Assembly: GCF_014199195.1 (NCBI RefSeq)
Contig: NZ_JACIJE010000013.1
Location: 18,140 to 82,139 of the forward strand
Reading direction: 5' to 3'
DNA: 64,000 bases
DNA from: Neoroseomonas alkaliterrae
Lineage (GTDB): Bacteria; Pseudomonadota; Alphaproteobacteria; Acetobacterales; Acetobacteraceae
Shown piece after piece: positions 8,972-17,781 of this stretch. The notes under the pieces were generated by a model. The model had not been told where the DNA came from, ran no database searches, and saw only the letters and a list, made by a program, of their open reading frames with translations. The translations under genes and the position numbers were made by a program. How positions within the stretch are numbered: position 1 is the first letter of the stretch; each line of letters begins with the position of its first letter.

Positions 8972-10381
8972 TCAGCGGAACACCGGCACCTCGTCCTGCT
9001 GCGGCTCCGGCGCCGGCACCTCGATGCGCACGCTCGCCGGGTCCACCCCCGTGCCGCGGTCGAGCCAGTAGGTCACGCTCTCGGGCCACATGATGACGAT
9101 GGCCACGAGCGTGAGCTGCAGGCACAGGAACGGGATGGCGCCCCAGTAGATGTCCTTGGTCAGCACCTCCTTCGGCGCGACGCCGCGCAGGTAGAACAGC
9201 GCGAAGCCGAAAGGCGGGTGCATGAAGGAGGTCTGCAGGTTCACGCAGAGCAGCACGCCGAACCAGACGAGGTTGATGTCGAGCTTCTGCGCCACCGGCA
9301 CCAGCAGCGGCACGACGATGAAGGCGATCTCGAAGAAGTCGAGGAAGAAGGCCAGCAGGAAGACCGCGATGTTGACCGCCACCAGGAAGCCCGTCTGCCC
9401 GCCGGGAAGGTGGCTGAGCAGGTGCTCGATCCAGATCGAGCCGTCCACGCCCTGGAAGACCAGGGTGAAGACCGTCGCGCCGATCAGGATGAAGATCACC
9501 ATGGCGGTGATGCGCATGGTGTTGCCCATCGCCTCGAACAGCAGGGCCCAGGTGAAGCGGCGGTTGATCACGGCGACCACGATCGCGCCCATCGCACCCA
9601 TCGCGCCCGCCTCCGTCGGCGTCGCGAGGCCGAGGAAGATGGTCCCGAGCACCAGGAACATCAGCACCAGGGAAGGCACCATGCCCTTGATGACGCGCCA
9701 GTAGAGCGGCCAGCCGCGGATGGTGCGCGCCTCCTCGGGCAGCGGCGGCACCTTCTGCGGCCAGATCAGGCTGACCACCGCGATGAATGCGAGGAACAGC
9801 AGCACCTGCATCATCGCCGGGCCGACCGCGCCGGCATACATGTCGCCCACGCTCTTGCCGAGCTGGTCGCCAAGCACGATCAGCACGAGGGATGGCGGGA
9901 TGAGCTGCGCGATGGTGCCCGAGGCCGCGATGACGCCGGTCGCGATGCGCATGTCGTAGCCGTAGCGCAGCATGATCGGCAGGCTGATCATGCCCATTGC
10001 GATCACGCTCGCGGCCACCGTGCCGGTGATCGCGCCCAGGATCGCGCCCACCACGATGACCGCATAGGCAAGCCCGCCCGGCACCTTGCCGAACAGCTGC
10101 CCGGTCCCTTCGAGCAGATCCTCCGCGAGCCCGCAGCGTTCGAGGATCGCGCCCATCAGCGTGAAGAACGGGATCGCGAGCAGCACCTCGTTCGAGAGGA
10201 TGCCGAAGACGCGCAGCGGCAGGTTGCCGAGATAGGCCGGGGTGAAGAAGCCGAGCTCGATCGAGAGGAAGCCGAAGAACAGCCCGACGGCCGAGAGGCT
10301 GAAGGCCACCGGGAAGCCGAGCAGGAGGAAAACCACGAGGCCGCCGAACATCAGCGGCGGCATCCATTCGAGGCTGATCAT
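8972..10381 (-). CDS. TRAP transporter large permease subunit (DctM-like)
   Basis: The ion-driven permease of a tripartite ATP-independent periplasmic transporter, about 469 residues with around a dozen hydrophobic segments. Family motifs include PFFTLMGAILERCGLAEDLLEG, TGTVAASVIAMGMISLPIML (the GTVAAS turn) and a PPSLVLIVLG helix. The ATG at 10379-10381 lies 4 bases past the small-subunit stop (10386-10388), so the two are translationally linked. It takes up an organic acid or similar anion through the inner membrane. The substrate-binding DctP protein that would show specificity is not in this window. The C-terminal tail (about 40 residues) is polar. Confidence 0.93.
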   Translation of the reverse strand: MISLEWMPPLMFGGLVVFLLLGFPVAFSLSAVGLFFGFLSIELGFFTPAYLGNLPLRVFGILSNEVLLAIPFFTLMGAILERCGLAEDLLEGTGQLFGKVPGGLAYAVIVVGAILGAITGTVAASVIAMGMISLPIMLRYGYDMRIATGVIAASGTIAQLIPPSLVLIVLGDQLGKSVGDMYAGAVGPAMMQVLLFLAFIAVVSLIWPQKVPPLPEEARTIRGWPLYWRVIKGMVPSLVLMFLVLGTIFLGLATPTEAGAMGAMGAIVVAVINRRFTWALLFEAMGNTMRITAMVIFILIGATVFTLVFQGVDGSIWIEHLLSHLPGGQTGFLVAVNIAVFLLAFFLDFFEIAFIVVPLLVPVAQKLDINLVWFGVLLCVNLQTSFMHPPFGFALFYLRGVAPKEVLTKDIYWGAIPFLCLQLTLVAIVIMWPESVTYWLDRGTGVDPASVRIEVPAPEPQQDEVPVFR

Positions 10382-10385
10382 CGCC

Positions 10386-10934
10386 TCACTGCTCCAGCTT
10401 CTCGTAGGCGGCGACGCGCGCCGCATCGTCCTCGATGCCGCGCAGCGCGGCGATGCGCTTGACCAGCTCCGCAAGCCCCTGCAGCACCACCAGCGCGAAG
10501 CCGAGCGGCAGCAGCAGCTTCACCGGCCAGCGGATCAGCCCCCCGGCATTGGGCGAGACCTCGGCCCGCAGCCAGGAATCGAGGAAGAAGGGCCAGGTCA
10601 TCCAGGTGAGCAGCGCCATGCCCGGCAGCAGGAAGAAGACGATGCCGAAGACGTCGATCCAGAGCCGCGTGCGCTCCGAGGCCATGCCATAGACGAGGTC
10701 CACCCGCACATGCCCGTTGCGCCGAAGCGTATGCGCCGCGCCGAGCATGACGATGCCGGCGAAGAGATACCACTGCACCTCGAGCCAGGCGTTGGAACTG
10801 AGCGAGAAGCCGTAGCGCATCACCGCATTGCCCGCGCTGATCGCGCAGGCGGCGAGCACGCACCATTCGGCGGCCTTGCCGAAGGCGGCACTCAGCGCGT
10901 CCACGCCGCGGCTCAGGCCGAGCAGCGCGCGCAT
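10386..10934 (-). CDS. TRAP transporter small permease subunit (DctQ-like)
   Basis: A four-helix membrane protein of 182 residues that partners the large permease. Visible features are four hydrophobic stretches and the family signature WLEVQWYLFAGIVMLGAAHTLRRNGHVRVDL. The C-terminus is charged and cytoplasmic. The promoter is probably in the 197-base gap shared with the divergent hyf-like operon; CTAG at 11033-11036 could mark it on this strand. With the large permease it makes the membrane half of a TRAP system; the third component is missing from the neighbourhood. Confidence 0.9.
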   Translation of the reverse strand: MRALLGLSRGVDALSAAFGKAAEWCVLAACAISAGNAVMRYGFSLSSNAWLEVQWYLFAGIVMLGAAHTLRRNGHVRVDLVYGMASERTRLWIDVFGIVFFLLPGMALLTWMTWPFFLDSWLRAEVSPNAGGLIRWPVKLLLPLGFALVVLQGLAELVKRIAALRGIEDDAARVAAYEKLEQ

Positions 10935-11096
10935 CTACTCCGTGGCCGGGCCCTTCGAGGCCCTCTCCCGCTGGCGGCGCATGGCGCCCTGCCCCCCATC
11001 TTCTCCCGGCCGCGGACCGGGGCGGCGCCGTCCTAGACCCGGCGCGGGGCCAATGCAAACCTCCCCCCGGGGCTGGCCTGCCGGTCGGGCGGGGCT

Positions 11097-11102
11097 TATC
11101 CT
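11097..11102 (+). promoter_or_regulatory. Putative -10 element of the hyf-like operon
   Basis: TATCCT lies 30 bases before the chosen hyfB-like start, in the gap shared with the divergent TRAP genes. I see no convincing -35 hexamer, so it rests on position and resemblance to other TANNNT sites in the window. Confidence 0.35.
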
Positions 11103-11131
11103 GTGCGCGTGACTCGGTGCCGACGCCGTCC

Positions 11132-13147
11132 ATGCTGACGGCCCTCGCCCTGCTGGTCGGTGCGCTGCTGGCGCTCGGCGTCGCCGCGCTGGCGCTCGCC
11201 CGCAGCGCCGCAGGGGCGAAGACGGTGCATGGCGCCTGCGTCGGCGCTGGCGCGGTGCTCGTGCTGGGCGGGCTCGCCGGGCTTTCCGGCGGCGCCACGG
11301 CGCTGGACCTGCCCTTCGGCCCGCCTTGGGGGGCGATGCGCCTCGCGCTCGATCCGCTCGCCGCATGGTTCCTGCTGCCGCTCGGCATCGTGGCCGGCTG
11401 CGCCTCCCTCTTCGCGCTGGGCGGGATCCACGGCCCCGTGCCGGCACGGCTGCTTCTGCCCTGGCCGATCTTCCTCGCGGGCATGCTGCTCACGGTCCTC
11501 GCGGCGGACGGCTTCACCCTGCTGCTGGGCTTCGAGGCGATGTCGCTCGCCTCCTGGGCGCTGGTCGCGCACGATACGGCCGAGGCGGAAAACCGGCGCG
11601 CCGCACGCATCTATCTTGGTTTCGCGGGCTTCGGCGGGCTGACCCTGGTGCTCGCGCTGGGCCTTTCGGCGGGCGGGGCGGGGGATGTCGCCTTCGCGGC
11701 CCTGCGGGAGGCGCCGCCGGATGGCTGGCGCGCCGCGGCGGTGTTCGCCCTCGTGCTCGCGGGTGCGGGGTCGAAAGCCGGGCTGTTCCCGCTGCATGTC
11801 TGGCTGCCGCTCGCCCACCCCGCGGCGCCGAGCCACGTCTCGGCGGCGATGTCCGGCGCGATGACCAAGGTCGCGCTCTATGTCCTCGTGCGTTTCGCCT
11901 TCGACCTGATGGGCGCCGCGCAGCCGCTCTGGCTCGGCATGCCGCTGATCGCCCTTGGCGCCGCCTCGGCGGTCATCGGTGCGCTGCGCGCGGCGCTGGA
12001 GGAGGATGCCAAGACGCTGCTCGCCTGCTCGACCGTCGAGAATGTCGGGCTGATCGCGATCGGGCTCGGGCTCGCGCTGGCTTTCCGCGGGGCGGACCTT
12101 CCCGCGCTGGCCGCGCTCGCCACCGCCGCGGCGCTGCTGCACGCGCTGAACCACGCGGTGTTCAAGACGCTGCTGTTCCTCGCGGCCGGCGAGGTGCTGC
12201 ACGGCGCGCTCTCCCGGCGCCTGGACCGCCTCGGCGGACTCATTCACCGCATGCCCTGGACGGCCTGGGCGGCGCTGGCGGGCGCGGGCGCCGCGGCGGC
12301 GCTGCCGCCGCTCTCGGGCTTCGCCTCGGAATGGCTGCTGCTGCAGGCGCTGCTCGCGGCCTGGCGGGTCGGCGATCTCGCCTTCCAGATCGGGGTTGCG
12401 GCGACGGCGGCGCTTGCGGCGCTGGCGGCCGCGCTCGCCGCCGCGGCGATGGTCCGCTTCTGGGGGCTGGTCTTCCTCGGCCGCCCGCGCTCGCCGCGCG
12501 CGGCGGGCGCAGAGGAGAGCGGCGGCGCGGCGCGCATCGCGCTGCTGGTGCCGGCGGGGCTGACGGTGCTGCTCGGCCTCCTGCCGGGCGTGATGCTCGA
12601 CCTGGCCGAGCCGGCGCTGCGCCAGCTCTCGGGCGTGGCGGCGCCGCGCGCGGGCTTCCTTGCGGTCGGCGCCGCCGATGGCGGGGCGCGCTACTGGCCG
12701 CTCGCGGCGGCGCTGCTCCTGGCCGCGGCAGTCGGCGCCGCGCTCTGGGCGGTGCGCCGGCGGGCACCGCCGGGCATCGCGCGCGGCCCGACCTGGGATT
12801 GCGGATTCATCGCCGCGCCGGCGCATCTGCCGTTCGGGGACCCGGCGACCCAGCCCAGCGCCGCCGGCTTCGCCCAGCCCCTGCGGCGGATGCTCGGCGA
12901 CAGTCTCCTCGCGGCGCGCGAGCACGTGACCATGCCGCCGCCGGGCAGCACGGCGCCGGCGCGGCTCGATGCCGGCTTCCGCGATCCCGCGCTCGCCGCC
13001 CTCGAAGGCCCGCTGCCGCGCTGGCGGGATGCGGTCGCCGCGCAGGCCGAACGCCTGCGCGACCTCTCGATCCGCCAGTGCCTGGGGCTGAGCTTTGGGG
13101 CCGTGGTGCTGATGCTCGCGCTGCTCGCCTGGCTGGAGGCGCGCTGA
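11132..13147 (+). CDS. hyfB: HyfB-like proton-conducting membrane subunit
   Basis: An antiporter-like membrane subunit (about 671 residues, around 16 hydrophobic helices) homologous to HyfB/HycC and to complex I NuoL/M/N, which carry ion-translocating channels. The Proton_antipo_M core is visible, with the conserved glutamate helix LLLGFEAMSLASWALVA, the lysine-containing SKAGLFPLHVWLPLAHPAAPSHVSAAMSG segment, and HALNHAVFKTLLFLAAG. The C-terminal ~130 residues are a HyfB-type extension with polar spacer CGFIAAPAHLPFGDPATQPSA. The start is ATG 11132; GTG 11117 is possible. First gene of a six-gene operon with 1-base to 4-base junctions. Confidence 0.9.
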   Translation: MLTALALLVGALLALGVAALALARSAAGAKTVHGACVGAGAVLVLGGLAGLSGGATALDLPFGPPWGAMRLALDPLAAWFLLPLGIVAGCASLFALGGIHGPVPARLLLPWPIFLAGMLLTVLAADGFTLLLGFEAMSLASWALVAHDTAEAENRRAARIYLGFAGFGGLTLVLALGLSAGGAGDVAFAALREAPPDGWRAAAVFALVLAGAGSKAGLFPLHVWLPLAHPAAPSHVSAAMSGAMTKVALYVLVRFAFDLMGAAQPLWLGMPLIALGAASAVIGALRAALEEDAKTLLACSTVENVGLIAIGLGLALAFRGADLPALAALATAAALLHALNHAVFKTLLFLAAGEVLHGALSRRLDRLGGLIHRMPWTAWAALAGAGAAAALPPLSGFASEWLLLQALLAAWRVGDLAFQIGVAATAALAALAAALAAAAMVRFWGLVFLGRPRSPRAAGAEESGGAARIALLVPAGLTVLLGLLPGVMLDLAEPALRQLSGVAAPRAGFLAVGAADGGARYWPLAAALLLAAAVGAALWAVRRRAPPGIARGPTWDCGFIAAPAHLPFGDPATQPSAAGFAQPLRRMLGDSLLAAREHVTMPPPGSTAPARLDAGFRDPALAALEGPLPRWRDAVAAQAERLRDLSIRQCLGLSFGAVVLMLALLAWLEAR

Positions 13148-13148
13148 G

Positions 13149-14108
13149 ATGGCCCTCGTCTGGTCCCTGCTCGCCCAGGCGCTGCATGTCGCGCTGATCC
13201 TCGCCGCCGCGCCGGTGCTGGCGGGCGTGGTGCGCTGGCTCAAGGCGCGGATGATGGGAAGGCGCGGGGCGCATCCGCTGCAGCCGCTGCGCGACCTGCT
13301 GAAGCTGCTGCGCAAGACGCCGGTGCTCGCGGAGAACGCCTCCGCCGTCTCGCGCGCCGCGCCCTATGTGGCGGCGGGTGCGGCGATCGCCGCGGCGGCG
13401 CTGGTGCCCTCCTTCGCGCGCGGCATGGCCTTCGCCCCGCTCGCCGACCTGATCCTCGTGGCCGGGCTGCTGGCGCTCGGGCGCGTGGCCATGGCGCTGG
13501 CGGGGATGGATGTCGGCACGCCCTTCGGCGGGCTCGGCGCCGCGCGCGAGATGAGCTTCGCCGCGCTGGCCGAGCCGGCACTGGTGGTCGTGGCGCTGAC
13601 GCTCGCCATCCTCGCCGGGACGACGAACCTCGATGCCATCGCCGCGACCCTGCGCGAGGGCGGGCTCGGCCTGCGCGTCTCGCTCGGCTTCGCGCTGGTG
13701 GCGCTGCTGGCGGTGGCGGTGGCGGAGAATGCGCGCATCCCGGTGGACAACCCGGCGACGCATCTCGAACTCACCATGGTGCACGAGGCGATGATCCTCG
13801 AAGCCTCGGGCCGTCACCTCGCGCTGTGGGAATACGCGGCGATGCTGCGGCTGACGCTGTGGCTCGCCCTGATCGCGGCGGTCTTCCTGCCCTTCGGCCA
13901 GGCGCCGGCGGGGGCGGCGCCGCATCTCTGGATGGTCGGGCTGCTTGCCTGGGTGGCGCAGATGGGCGCGCTGGCGCTGGCGCTCGCGGCCTTCGAGAGC
14001 GCCATCGCCAAGATGCGCGTCTTCCGCGTGCCGGAGTTCCTCGGCGCGGCGATGCTGCTCGGGCTGCTCGGCGCGGTGCTGCTCTTCGTCTCCACGAGGC
14101 TCACATGA
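13149..14108 (+). CDS. hyfC: HyfC-like (NuoH-type) membrane subunit
   Basis: Membrane subunit of 319 residues homologous to HyfC/HycD and complex I NuoH, which connects the soluble arm to the membrane arm. Conserved features are the glutamate-rich loop AENARIPVDNPATHLELTMVHEAMILE, and the earlier QPLRDLLKLLRK amphipathic segment. Eight or so hydrophobic helices are apparent. The ATG begins one base after the hyfB-like stop, and the stop TGA overlaps the next ATG (ATGA at 14105-14108), indicating translational coupling. Nothing is missing compared with the family. Confidence 0.92.
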   Translation: MALVWSLLAQALHVALILAAAPVLAGVVRWLKARMMGRRGAHPLQPLRDLLKLLRKTPVLAENASAVSRAAPYVAAGAAIAAAALVPSFARGMAFAPLADLILVAGLLALGRVAMALAGMDVGTPFGGLGAAREMSFAALAEPALVVVALTLAILAGTTNLDAIAATLREGGLGLRVSLGFALVALLAVAVAENARIPVDNPATHLELTMVHEAMILEASGRHLALWEYAAMLRLTLWLALIAAVFLPFGQAPAGAAPHLWMVGLLAWVAQMGALALALAAFESAIAKMRVFRVPEFLGAAMLLGLLGAVLLFVSTRLT

Positions 14109-14773
14109 GCTTCGGTCAGCTCGGCTACGATGTCGCGCATCTGCTCGGCGGCGGGGTGCTGCTGCTCTCCTTCGTGCTGCTCTACCAGCGGCGGATCGGG
14201 GCGGTGATCAACGCCTTCGCCATGCAGGGCGCGCTGCTGGCGCTGGCCGCGGCCTGGGCGGCGCACGCGCAGGGCGTGGCGGGGCTCTACCTGACGGCCA
14301 TGCTCACCATGGCCGCGAAGGGCGTGCTGATTCCGCTCGCGCTGCATGCCACGGTCCGGCGGCTCGACCTGCACCGCACGGTGGAGACGGCGCTCGGCAT
14401 CGGGCCCTCCCTGGTGGCTGGCGTGGGGCTGGTGGCGCTCGCCATCCTCGTGGCGCTGCCCGCGACCGAGGGCGCGCGGGCGCTGGCGCGCGAGGATCTC
14501 GCGCTCGCCCTTTCGGTCGTGCTGCTCGGCATGCTGATGATGATCACGCGACGCAACGCCATCAGCCAGGTGATCGGCCTGCTGTCTCTGGAGAACGGGC
14601 TGATCCTCGCCGCCATCGGCGTCGCGGGCATGCCGCTGGTGGTCGAGCTCTCGACCGCCGCGCTGGTGCTGATGATCGCCGTCGTCGCCGCCGTCTTCGC
14701 CTTCCAGATCCGCGAGCGCTTCGACACGCTGGACACGGCGAGCCTCGAGGAACACCGCGGGGAGCGGCGCTGA
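14105..14773 (+). CDS. hyfE: HyfE-like membrane subunit
   Basis: A small membrane subunit (222 residues) homologous to HyfE, with a NuoK-like core. About seven hydrophobic helices are seen. The NuoK-like region VIGLLSLENGLILAAIGVAGMPLVVELSTAALVLM carries the membrane-embedded glutamates used in ion movement in complex I. The start overlaps the hyfC-like stop by four bases, and its own stop shares one base with the next ATG (TGATG at 14771-14775). It belongs to the same transcription unit. Confidence 0.9.
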   Translation: MSFGQLGYDVAHLLGGGVLLLSFVLLYQRRIGAVINAFAMQGALLALAAAWAAHAQGVAGLYLTAMLTMAAKGVLIPLALHATVRRLDLHRTVETALGIGPSLVAGVGLVALAILVALPATEGARALAREDLALALSVVLLGMLMMITRRNAISQVIGLLSLENGLILAAIGVAGMPLVVELSTAALVLMIAVVAAVFAFQIRERFDTLDTASLEEHRGERR

Positions 14774-16209
14774 TGTCCCTGCAATGGGCCATCGTCTTCC
14801 TGCCCTGGCTGGGCGCCGCGGCGCTCGCGGCGGTGCCGCGGCTCCGGCCGGCGACGGCGGGCAATGTCGCGCTCAGCGGCCTGACCTTCGCCATGGCGCT
14901 CGCGCTGGCGGCGCAGCCCTTCGGGCAGGAGGGCTGGACGCGGGTGGACGCGCTGAACCTGCCCTTCCTCGTGCTCTCCGCCTTCGTCGGGCTGACCACC
15001 GCGGTCTTCTCGGCCGCGACGCTCGACCAGGAGGGCTTCGACCACTGGCGCATCCGCGCCTACCACGCCGCCTACCAGGTGTTCATGGGCGCGCAGTTCC
15101 TCGCCCTGCTTGCGGACAATCTCGGCGTGATGTGGGTGGCGATCGAGATCGCGACCCTCGCCACCGTCTCCATGGTCGCGGTGCACCGCACGCCCGCCGC
15201 CTTCGAGGCGGCTTGGAAGTTCTTCATCCTCTGCGGCGTCGGCATCGCGCTCGCGCTGTTCGGCACCATCGTGCTCTATCTCGCCGCGCAGCCGCTGCTG
15301 CACGAGGAGAACGGGCTGTCCTGGGCGGCGCTGATGCAGGTGGCGCCGGACTGCGCGCCGGGCACGCTCAACCTCGCCTTCGCCTTCCTGCTGCTCGGCT
15401 ACGGCACCAAGGCGGGGCTGGTGCCCCTGCATTCCTGGCTGCCCGATGCGCATGCGGAGGGGCCGGTTCCGATCTCGGCGGTGCTGTCGGGCCTGCTGCT
15501 CAACGCGGCAATGCTCGCGGTGCTGCGCGCGAAGTCCATCGTGGGCGCGAACCCGGAGGCGATCGCCCCGGGACCGTTCCTGCTCGGGCTCGGGCTCGCC
15601 ACGGTGACGCTGGCGGCGATCGCGCTGTGGCGGCGGCGCGATGCGCGGCGTTTCTTCGGCTGGAGCAGCATCGAGCACATGGGGATCGCCGCCTTCGCCT
15701 TCGGCCTCGGCGGCGCTGCCGCGAACCTTGCCGGACTGCTCCACCTGCTCGGGCACTCGCTGGTCAAGAGCGCGGTGTTCTTCGGCGTCGGCCGCGCCGC
15801 GCAGGCGAAGGGCAGCCAGAAGATCGCGGACATCCAGGGGCTGGTGACGACGCATCCGGCGCTCGGCTGGGGCCTCGCCATCGCCATCGCCGGCATCGCG
15901 GGGCTGCCGCCGATGCTGCTCTTCGCCTCCGAGTTCCGCCTGCTCTCGGCGGCGGCGGCGCAGATGCCCTGGCTCGCGCTCGCGCTCGCGCTCGCCATGG
16001 TGGTGGCGCTGGCCGCGCTGGTCACGGTGCTGCAGGCGATGTGCTTCGGCCCGCCCACGCCGGATGCCGCGGGCGCCCTGGATGGCTGGCGCGAGGCCGC
16101 GGCCGCCGCGCCGCTCTGGCTGCACCTCGCCGTCGCGACGGCGCTCGCCCTCGCCATGCCGGCCGGGCTTGCGGCGATGCTCGCCGAGGCGGCACGGGTG
16201 ATCGGATGA
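14773..16209 (+). CDS. hyfF: HyfF-like (NuoL/M/N-type) membrane subunit
   Basis: A second antiporter-like subunit, 478 residues with about 14 hydrophobic helices. Key family residues are visible: the helix glutamate in NLGVMWVAIEIATLATVSMVA, the lysine and histidine in YGTKAGLVPLHSWLPDAHAEGPVPISAVLSG, and the later HLLGHSLVKSAVFFGVG. Together with the HyfB-like protein it would give two ion-translocation modules, as in group 4 membrane-bound complexes. The stop at 16207-16209 overlaps the next ATG in an ATGA junction. Confidence 0.92.
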   Translation: MSLQWAIVFLPWLGAAALAAVPRLRPATAGNVALSGLTFAMALALAAQPFGQEGWTRVDALNLPFLVLSAFVGLTTAVFSAATLDQEGFDHWRIRAYHAAYQVFMGAQFLALLADNLGVMWVAIEIATLATVSMVAVHRTPAAFEAAWKFFILCGVGIALALFGTIVLYLAAQPLLHEENGLSWAALMQVAPDCAPGTLNLAFAFLLLGYGTKAGLVPLHSWLPDAHAEGPVPISAVLSGLLLNAAMLAVLRAKSIVGANPEAIAPGPFLLGLGLATVTLAAIALWRRRDARRFFGWSSIEHMGIAAFAFGLGGAAANLAGLLHLLGHSLVKSAVFFGVGRAAQAKGSQKIADIQGLVTTHPALGWGLAIAIAGIAGLPPMLLFASEFRLLSAAAAQMPWLALALALAMVVALAALVTVLQAMCFGPPTPDAAGALDGWREAAAAAPLWLHLAVATALALAMPAGLAAMLAEAARVIG

Positions 16210-17717
16210 GCGCCGTCTCCCTCATCCGCGCCGGCGCCCCGCAGGGCGCGCGGCCTTTCGAGCGGCACCTGCTCGGGCCCGAGGCCTGGTCCCGGCTGCC
16301 GCAGGCGCTGGCAGCCGATCCCTCGCTGGCGCTGCTCGCCCTCTGGGCCGAGCCGGGCATGGTCCATGCCGCCTTCCTCGACGAGGCGGCCGGCGCGCCG
16401 CTGCTCGCCTCCGTCCCCGCCGAGGGCGGGCGCTACGCGGCCCTCTCGCCCGCGCGCCCCGGCGCGATCCGCTTCGAGCGCATGATCCGCGACCTCTGGG
16501 GCCTGGTCGCCGAGGGCGCGGTGGATCTGCGCCCCTGGCTCGACCACGGCCGCTGGCCGGTGATGGGCCCGATGTCCGCCAGCCCCGCGCCGATGCCCGG
16601 CGCCGAGCCGCCGCAACCGGCGTTCCTGCCGGCCGAGGGCGAGGGCATCCACCAGATCCCGGTCGGGCCGATCCATGCCGGCGTGATCGAGCCCGGCCAT
16701 TTCCGCTTCCACATCCAGGGCGAGGTCGTCGTCCGGCTGGAGGCGCGGCTCGGCTACAAGCACAAGGGCACGCTCTCGCTCATGCTCGGCAAGTCGCCGC
16801 GCGCCGCAGCCGCCTTCGCGGCGCGGCTGTCCGGCGATTCCACCGTGGCCCATGGCTGGGCCTTCGCCGCGGCGGCGGAGGCCGCGCTCGGCCTCGCCGT
16901 GCCGCCGCGCGCCGTCGCGCTGCGCGCGCTGATGGCCGAGCTGGAGCGCATCCACAACCACCTCAACGACTGGGGCTTCGTCTGCAACGACGCCGCCTTC
17001 GCCTTCCCCCACGCGCGCTGCGGCCTGCTGCGCGAGGGCGTGCTGCGCGCCTGCCAGGCCGCCTTCGGGCACCGGCTGATGATGGACCGCGTGCTGCCCG
17101 GCGGGGTCGCGACCGACCTTGCCCCGGACGGCGCGGCGGCGATCCTCGCGGCGCTCGCGGCCGTCGAGGCCGAGGTCCCGGCGCTGATGCGGATCTACGA
17201 GAGCCATGCCAGCCTTCAGGACCGCGTGGTCGGCACCGGCTTCCTCGACCCCGCCCATGCCCAGGCCTTCGCCGCCGGCGGATTCGTCGGCCGCGCCTCC
17301 GGCCGCCGCTTCGATGCGCGCTTCATGCCGGGCTATGCGCCTTACGACCTTCTGGCCCCGCCGGTGGCGGTCGAGGCCGGCGGCGACGTGGATGCGCGCG
17401 TGCGCGTGCGCGTCGCGGAACTGCGGAACTCCGTCATGCTCGCGCGCCGCCTGCTCGCGGAACTGCCGGAGGGCGCGACGATGGCCCCGCTGCCGGAGGG
17501 CGGCGGCGAGGGGACGGCGCTGATCGAGGGCTTCCGCGGCGAATGCCTCGCCTGGATGCGGCTGGACGATGGCGGGCTGATCCGCGGCGTCTTCCTGCGC
17601 GATCCGTCCTGGCTGCAATGGCCGCTGCTGGAGGCGGCGATCGAGGGCAACATCGTGGCCGACTTCCCGCTCTGCAACAAATCCTTCAACTGCTCCTACA
17701 GCGGCGTGGACCTGTGA
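16206..17717 (+). CDS. HyfG-like large subunit lacking [NiFe] cysteines (Ehr-type)
   Basis: A 503-residue fusion of a short NuoC-like N-terminal domain and a NuoD/hydrogenase-large-subunit domain. The core motif GPIHAGVIEPGHFRFHIQGE is well kept. In real [NiFe] hydrogenases two CxxC pairs bind the metal. Here the first is replaced by GDSTVAHGWAF and the second by CNKSFNCSYSG, which keeps no CxxC spacing. The active site therefore cannot hold a canonical NiFe centre. This matches the energy-converting hydrogenase-related (Ehr) complexes described as intermediates between complex I and group 4 hydrogenases. The redox partner is unknown. The start overlaps the hyfF-like stop by 4 bases. Confidence 0.85.
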   Translation: MSAVSLIRAGAPQGARPFERHLLGPEAWSRLPQALAADPSLALLALWAEPGMVHAAFLDEAAGAPLLASVPAEGGRYAALSPARPGAIRFERMIRDLWGLVAEGAVDLRPWLDHGRWPVMGPMSASPAPMPGAEPPQPAFLPAEGEGIHQIPVGPIHAGVIEPGHFRFHIQGEVVVRLEARLGYKHKGTLSLMLGKSPRAAAAFAARLSGDSTVAHGWAFAAAAEAALGLAVPPRAVALRALMAELERIHNHLNDWGFVCNDAAFAFPHARCGLLREGVLRACQAAFGHRLMMDRVLPGGVATDLAPDGAAAILAALAAVEAEVPALMRIYESHASLQDRVVGTGFLDPAHAQAFAAGGFVGRASGRRFDARFMPGYAPYDLLAPPVAVEAGGDVDARVRVRVAELRNSVMLARRLLAELPEGATMAPLPEGGGEGTALIEGFRGECLAWMRLDDGGLIRGVFLRDPSWLQWPLLEAAIEGNIVADFPLCNKSFNCSYSGVDL

Positions 17718-17724
17718 GGCCGTC

Positions 17725-17781
17725 ATGATCCGCTTCGACGCGACCGGCGCGGCGCCTCCCCTGCCCCGGAGGCACGCCTGA
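17725..17781 (+). CDS. 18-residue open frame between large and small subunit genes
   Basis: ATG at 17725 opens an 18-codon frame whose TGA (17779-17781) shares one base with the ATG of the next gene. It may serve only as a translational coupler. Alternatively it could be the remnant of a hyfH/nuoI-type ferredoxin gene, which would normally sit here; the peptide itself shows no cysteine motif and supports neither idea strongly. Confidence 0.2.
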   Translation: MIRFDATGAAPPLPRRHA

